The notes under the pieces: generated by a model
What the model saw: only the letters and a program-made list of their open reading frames with translations
What the model was told of the DNA's origin: nothing
Databases searched by the model: none
Shown here: one piece after another, positions 23,426-26,238 of the stretch
Position numbering within the stretch: position 1 is the stretch's first letter
Layout: the number at the start of each line of letters is the position of its first letter
Position numbers and translations under genes: made by a program
DNA from: an uncultured Bacteroidales bacterium
Lineage (GTDB): Bacteria > Bacteroidota > Bacteroidia > Bacteroidales > UBA932
Direction: 5' to 3'
Assembly (NCBI GenBank): GCA_937899055.1
Contig: CALBPX010000056.1
Span: forward strand, 1 to 26,238
Length of the DNA: 26,238 bases

Positions 23426-24562
23426 TTAGTTACTGCTTTTTCTCCTGTTGCACAGCTTACAGAGCATCTGGCAGTTTTCCTTGACAGTTTTACCCCCTTC
23501 TTTCCATGGGATAATGTGATCTCCTTCCATCTCGTTGAACAAAAACTCCTTCCCCCCTTCGGGACAATCAGGATTAGCACATTTGTGATGCTGCTCCTCA
23601 TAAACCTCAAGCTTTATATCATCAGGGAATGCTCTAAGCCCCAGATAATGCTCATCGCGAGTAAGAACATAAGGACAAATACCTGATTTCCTCTGCACCT
23701 CACTATCTATTGATAACTTTTCTATTTCTACATCCAAAGCCTTAGTATCTATTACAGAATTATTGAATTTGTCATATAAGTCCCCCCAGTCAACTCCTTT
23801 CATAATACTTTTCCTTTTCTTGACAATGAAGGTTGACTCTACCCAGGTAATCACTGAATTAAAGTATTGCCATAGCCCACTTGCATTGGGATCATGCTGA
23901 TGCTTAGCCATATAACTCTCAATCTCCAGTTTCTCTGCAGGACTACTCTGAGAGCGGGCTATCCACTTCAATGCTGTTTCCAAATAATCTTGTCTAATTG
24001 GAGTTCCATTCATGAGATCTTTTGCCATATTATATGCAGCGCAATTTGACTTGGAAAAATATTTTTTTGCATCGCTGACAAATGGCCCTGCATATACAGC
24101 ATTTCTCAATTCCTGCTTGGTCAACTGTTTTCCTGCTATGTTGATGGTAGTGAACCAGTCCAGCTTTTCTTTATCCGTACCGCTACACACATATACCATG
24201 AGTTCATAATCAAGTATCTGGTTCTTTTCATCATCTGTAAGATTGTGAAAATACTGGAAATCGTATGCGAAATCTCCATTAACATACTGGCAAATGCTAA
24301 TCGTCCTTTGCTGTCCATCCATAACCTCAAAAGGCACCTCAGCATCTGCATCTCTTGTAGCCCAATACATTACATTGAGAGGAAATCCTTTCTTGATAGT
24401 TGTGATTACAGCTCTCTTCTCATCTTCACCATAGATAAACTCTCTCTGATACGGTGGACGTATATCCAACTTACCTCCATATCCTCTTACCCCAAGTTCT
24501 TCATTATCAGCATAATCTTTTACAAGATCACGCACCTTGATGTTTTGCAGTTCTATTTTCAT
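23426..24562 (-). CDS. DUF262-HNH nuclease (GmrSD/SspE/BrxU-related architecture)
   Basis: The 378-residue protein joins an N-terminal DUF262 domain to a C-terminal HNH nuclease. DUF262 shows RPPYQRE (36-41) and MDGQQRTISI with the DGQQR motif (82-86) that binds and hydrolyses NTP in GmrS-like proteins. The HNH part has a zinc knuckle (Cys328/Cys333 and Cys368/Cys371) around GDHIIPW (347-352, His349) and NCQMLC, all intact. Related proteins are modification-dependent or modification-sensing defence nucleases. It lies downstream of an adenine methyltransferase gene on the same strand, so it may be the restriction partner of that enzyme. The 94-nt gap between them shrinks to 5 nt if the methyltransferase is read in its alternative frame. 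Target and cofactor are inference. Confidence 0.85.
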   Translation of the reverse strand: MKIELQNIKVRDLVKDYADNEELGVRGYGGKLDIRPPYQREFIYGEDEKRAVITTIKKGFPLNVMYWATRDADAEVPFEVMDGQQRTISICQYVNGDFAYDFQYFHNLTDDEKNQILDYELMVYVCSGTDKEKLDWFTTINIAGKQLTKQELRNAVYAGPFVSDAKKYFSKSNCAAYNMAKDLMNGTPIRQDYLETALKWIARSQSSPAEKLEIESYMAKHQHDPNASGLWQYFNSVITWVESTFIVKKRKSIMKGVDWGDLYDKFNNSVIDTKALDVEIEKLSIDSEVQRKSGICPYVLTRDEHYLGLRAFPDDIKLEVYEEQHHKCANPDCPEGGKEFLFNEMEGDHIIPWKEGGKTVKENCQMLCKLCNRRKSSN

Positions 24563-24567
24563 CGCGA

Positions 24568-24792
24568 TTATAATTTTGTGACTCTTCTTATTGTCATTCT
24601 TGCATAAGTTATCCTTCCTCCAATCTTTCCTTCGGCATTTTTAATCAACCCCGGTATTAATGTCGATGATACTCCATATTTCGAATGAGTATTCTTGCAT
24701 ACTTGCTTTTGCCGTCCACAACTGTGTCTTTGGGATTGTTCATTAATCCTCCTACCAGCATCGACGGACGAGTATTCTGAAGTATGGCTGAA
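24568..24792 (-). other. Three overlapping alternative C-terminal tails of the methyltransferase
   Basis: Downstream of the pentanucleotide repeat all three minus-strand frames are open to a family-like end. Current frame: ...GKSKYARILIRNMEYHRH, stop 24657-24659. One unit more (+5): ...AIQPYFRILVRRCW, stop 24752-24754. One unit fewer (-5): about 76 codons ending ...GGRITYARMTIRRVTKL, stop 24568-24570. The three share Y-[FA]-R-[IM]-[LT]-[VI]-R, and the DNA is also similar (AGAATACTC in two copies, TATGCAAGAAT in two copies). The last tail also matches the preceding part of the current one (SSTLIPGLIKNAEGK against PSMLVGGLMNNPKDT). This is either a working three-way switch or the remains of stepwise 3'-end duplication. 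Confidence 0.7.
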
Positions 24793-25784
24793 TAGCTGTT
24801 CTGTTCTGTTCTATTCTGTTCTATGATACTATAAACCAGATCCTTGCCGCCGCTACCCTTTCTAAATTCCACTATCTCAAACTGTTCGGGATTATATTTG
24901 TCCAGAAATGTAATCGGAACTCCCATAACTCCATAATAGTCGCAAGGTATATCAGAAACCTTATCTACATTGATAGCATCATAGTTATCATACTTAGGGT
25001 ACTCCTCCGGAGTGTATCTCTTGTATAGAATCAACTCTTCATGACGTTTCTTGTGGTCAAGGTTGGTGAACCAGCATATATTGCCCATGCTTCTCCACTT
25101 CTGCCCACTTTCATCCTGCCAATATCTTGTTTCTCTTGGCTCATAATAGTCAGGTACTTTAAAAGCCATATCGCCGAACTTGTAACCAAGCCAAAGCAAA
25201 TTGTTCTTAATCAATGGAAATATTTCCTTATAGGTTATGGCATTCTGGTTTCCAATGACAAGAAACTTTTTATCATATTTCATCAGCGTATCAATATACT
25301 CTCTGAACAAAGAAAACGGAGGGTTCGTAACTACAATATCGGACTCTTTCAAAAGTTCTATGCACTCATTGCTTCTAAAATCTCCATTCTCCTTAAGCTC
25401 AGTCAAAACATTTTTATCATTCTGGATAAGATACTGAACATCAGATAGATCTATTCGCCCATCGCCATTTAGATCTTTTACCTCTTTTATTTCAACCTTA
25501 TACGCTTTCTTAGATACTGATTCGGTGTCAAAAAACGGAAATTCCAAACCTTGAACCGGAGATCCATTGTAACAGGTTGCTATAAGCTTCTTTAAACCAA
25601 GAAAATTGAAGTTTCCAGCAAAATACTTGAAGAAATTACTCTCGTACGGATCATCGCAATTACATAGAATTGTTTTGCCCATAAAATGTTGGCGATAATG
25701 TTTGAGTTCGTTTTCAATATCCGGCAATTGTGTATAGAACTCATCTTGCTTTGCGTTTTTGGCACGGTCTAAACTACGAGACAT
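24657..25784 (-). CDS. EcoRI-family adenine-specific DNA methyltransferase
   Basis: The product likely transfers a methyl group from SAM to adenine in a short DNA site. The 375-residue protein has the family start KNAKQDEFYTQLPDIENEL (9-27), CDDPYESNFFKYF (43-55), catalytic NPPF (154-157) in DIVVTNPPFSLFREY, and GVPITFLDKYNPEQFEI (288-304). An EF-hand-like loop, DLNGDGRIDLSD (104-115), sits between the conserved blocks. The pentanucleotide repeat encodes EQNRTEQN (322-329) near the C-terminus, and everything after it depends on repeat number. The upstream leader holds a large inverted repeat. The gene pairs with the DUF262-HNH nuclease downstream. Base composition is visibly AT-richer than in the housekeeping genes, consistent with acquisition. 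Confidence 0.93.
   Translation of the reverse strand: MSRSLDRAKNAKQDEFYTQLPDIENELKHYRQHFMGKTILCNCDDPYESNFFKYFAGNFNFLGLKKLIATCYNGSPVQGLEFPFFDTESVSKKAYKVEIKEVKDLNGDGRIDLSDVQYLIQNDKNVLTELKENGDFRSNECIELLKESDIVVTNPPFSLFREYIDTLMKYDKKFLVIGNQNAITYKEIFPLIKNNLLWLGYKFGDMAFKVPDYYEPRETRYWQDESGQKWRSMGNICWFTNLDHKKRHEELILYKRYTPEEYPKYDNYDAINVDKVSDIPCDYYGVMGVPITFLDKYNPEQFEIVEFRKGSGGKDLVYSIIEQNRTEQNSYSAILQNTRPSMLVGGLMNNPKDTVVDGKSKYARILIRNMEYHRH
24796..24820 (-). repeat. Pentanucleotide AACAG tract in the methyltransferase gene
   Basis: On the minus strand there are five units in a row: AACAG, AATAG, AACAG, AACAG, AACAG, preceded by CATAG. Reading AACAG repeats in any frame gives the same peptide N-R-T-E-Q, so changes in copy number shift the frame without altering the repeat-encoded peptide. 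Tetra- and pentanucleotide tracts inside methyltransferase genes are a known phase-variation device in other bacteria. Only three units are perfect in a row, so slippage may be slow. Confidence 0.8.
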
Positions 25785-25788
25785 CTCA

Positions 25789-25821
25789 TTGATAGCTAAG
25801 TTATTGACGCTTAACTATCAA
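25789..25821 (-). promoter_or_regulatory. 12-bp inverted repeat directly upstream of the methyltransferase
   Basis: TTGATAGCTAAG (25789-25800) and CTTAACTATCAA (25810-25821) are inverted copies with one mismatch, separated by 9 bp. The repeat begins 4 nt before the ATG at 25784. It could be an operator or an mRNA hairpin hiding the start. A clear TANNTTTG promoter is not visible; TAACTTAG within the repeat is the nearest. Confidence 0.6.
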
Positions 25822-25840
25822 TCCACACTACACCCAACTA

Positions 25841-25985
25841 TGCCTCAGCTAAAACACAAAAGAAAGGCGCAATACACCTGTTGCGTCCAGCGAGGCAGCG
25901 TAGGAGCGGAACCTCCGACCACGACAAATGCATTACGCCTAAGCGTTGGCATTTGCTATTACCGTGGTAAGAGGTAACCCCTTAC
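25841..25985. ncRNA. Highly structured intergenic RNA candidate
   Basis: About 150 nt fold into successive stems. TGCCTC (25841-25846) pairs with GAGGCA (25892-25897) around an inner CGCAA/TTGCG hairpin (25868-25872 with 25881-25885). GGAG/CTCC (25903-25906 with 25913-25916) follows. Then comes a long compound hairpin: ACCACG/CGTGGT (25918-25923 with 25963-25968), CAAATGC/GCATTTG (25925-25931 with 25949-25955) and ACGC/GCGT (25935-25938 with 25943-25946). A last stem GTAAG/CTTAC (25967-25971 with 25981-25985) shares two bases with the previous one, so they may alternate. Strand is uncertain: a terminator at 26189 favours plus, while proximity to the methyltransferase leader favours minus. A 45-codon plus-strand frame here has no protein-like character. 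I do not recognise an RNA family. Confidence 0.4.
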
Positions 25986-25999
25986 GATTACCCTTCACA

Positions 26000-26063
26000 T
26001 ATTATTTCTGTGCGTCTTATTCCAATTAAGTTTCCTACGCTTTTGGCTGAACGCGAAATAATA
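26000..26063. repeat. 9-bp inverted repeat in the gene-free right edge
   Basis: TATTATTTC (26000-26008) and GAAATAATA (26055-26063) are exact inverted copies enclosing 46 nt. A further small hairpin TGATGA/TCATCA lies at 26099-26115. From 25785 to the end of the window I find no credible protein gene; these structures and the terminator are all it holds. Confidence 0.5.
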
Positions 26064-26188
26064 GCTATGCGCTTAAAATGTGTATGTTAATTAACTGCTG
26101 ATGAATCTATCATCAACGATGCGAAGTTCGAAAAAAAGGCAGAAAAAACAAAATAATAGTCTCGCATAATTCCGAAATCGTTGTTTTA

Positions 26189-26212
26189 GCCGGTAAAAAC
26201 CGAGCATTTTTT
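26189..26212 (+). terminator. Rho-independent terminator reading rightward
   Basis: GCCGGT (26189-26194), loop AAAA, then ACCG-A-GC (26199-26205, one bulged A) is followed by ATTTTTTAATTTTATTTT on the plus strand. No plus-strand protein gene precedes it in the window, so it would end a non-coding transcript arising between about 25,800 and 26,180. Confidence 0.6.
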
Positions 26213-26238
26213 AATTTTATTTTCAACATCCGGCTCAA

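Noticed and set aside
25935..25955. Integron attC-like core (TAAGCGTTGGC)
   Set aside because: The 7-bp core does not match GTTRRRY, there is no second R box pair, and no integron integrase is visible.
25838..25977. 45-codon plus-strand frame from ATG 25838
   Set aside because: It follows the structured region, has no protein-like pattern and no promoter or conserved start.
26098..26133. CTGATGA followed by CGAAA, resembling a hammerhead ribozyme core
   Set aside because: The bases between them do not form the required stem II, and no flanking stems I and III fit; CTGATGA instead belongs to a simple TGATGA/TCATCA hairpin.

Overview
The window looks like a chromosome segment from a member of the Bacteroidales. 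The evidence is a set of promoters matching the Bacteroides -33 TTTG / -7 TANNTTTG consensus, the absence of Shine-Dalgarno sequences, a serine-palmitoyltransferase-type sphingolipid gene, outer-membrane beta-barrel/TPR genes with typical signal peptides, and a Bacteroidetes-type ppdK. I cannot name a species.

Layout. (1) 1-700: left edge, the 5' part of a tyrosine-recombinase (integrase) gene reading off the window. It is followed by a helically phased array of TTTGGGAAACA decamer/11-mer repeats, and then the ppdK terminator, whose loop carries an inverted copy of the same 11-mer. (2) 700-12,550: housekeeping block with ppdK, a small membrane protein, tRNA-Arg(CCU), fabH-rpmF-DUF177, typA facing guaA across a 68-bp divergent promoter region, a phzF-like gene, and an ftsE-nth-xerD minus-strand cluster. 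(3) 12,600-22,740: plus-strand run with a 962-aa TPR lipoprotein-like/periplasmic protein and an outer-membrane barrel, gyrB (own promoter), an M23/LysM cell-wall peptidase overlapping gyrB, then a serine palmitoyltransferase overlapping an SDR that is the obvious candidate 3-ketosphinganine reductase; a strong terminator ends this block. (4) 22,740-26,238: an AT-richer accessory (defence) island with a HigB/HigA toxin-antitoxin pair under a perfect 16-bp palindrome, a DUF262-HNH nuclease, an EcoRI-family adenine methyltransferase, and a highly structured non-coding stretch with its own terminator.

The most unusual observation is at the 3' end of the methyltransferase. A run of five AACAG-type pentanucleotide units encodes the same NRTEQ peptide in any register. 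Downstream of it, each of the three reading frames is open and ends in its own version of the same C-terminal motif, Y-[FA]-R-[IM]-[LT]-[VI]-R: PYFRILVRR, KYARILIRN and TYARMTIRR. Gain or loss of one 5-nt unit would therefore swap the C-terminus rather than destroy the protein. In one of the three states the stop codon falls 5 nt before the start of the DUF262-HNH nuclease gene. This looks like a three-way phase-variable C-terminus in a modification/restriction pair, and is an inference from the sequence that can be tested directly with long reads and comparative data.
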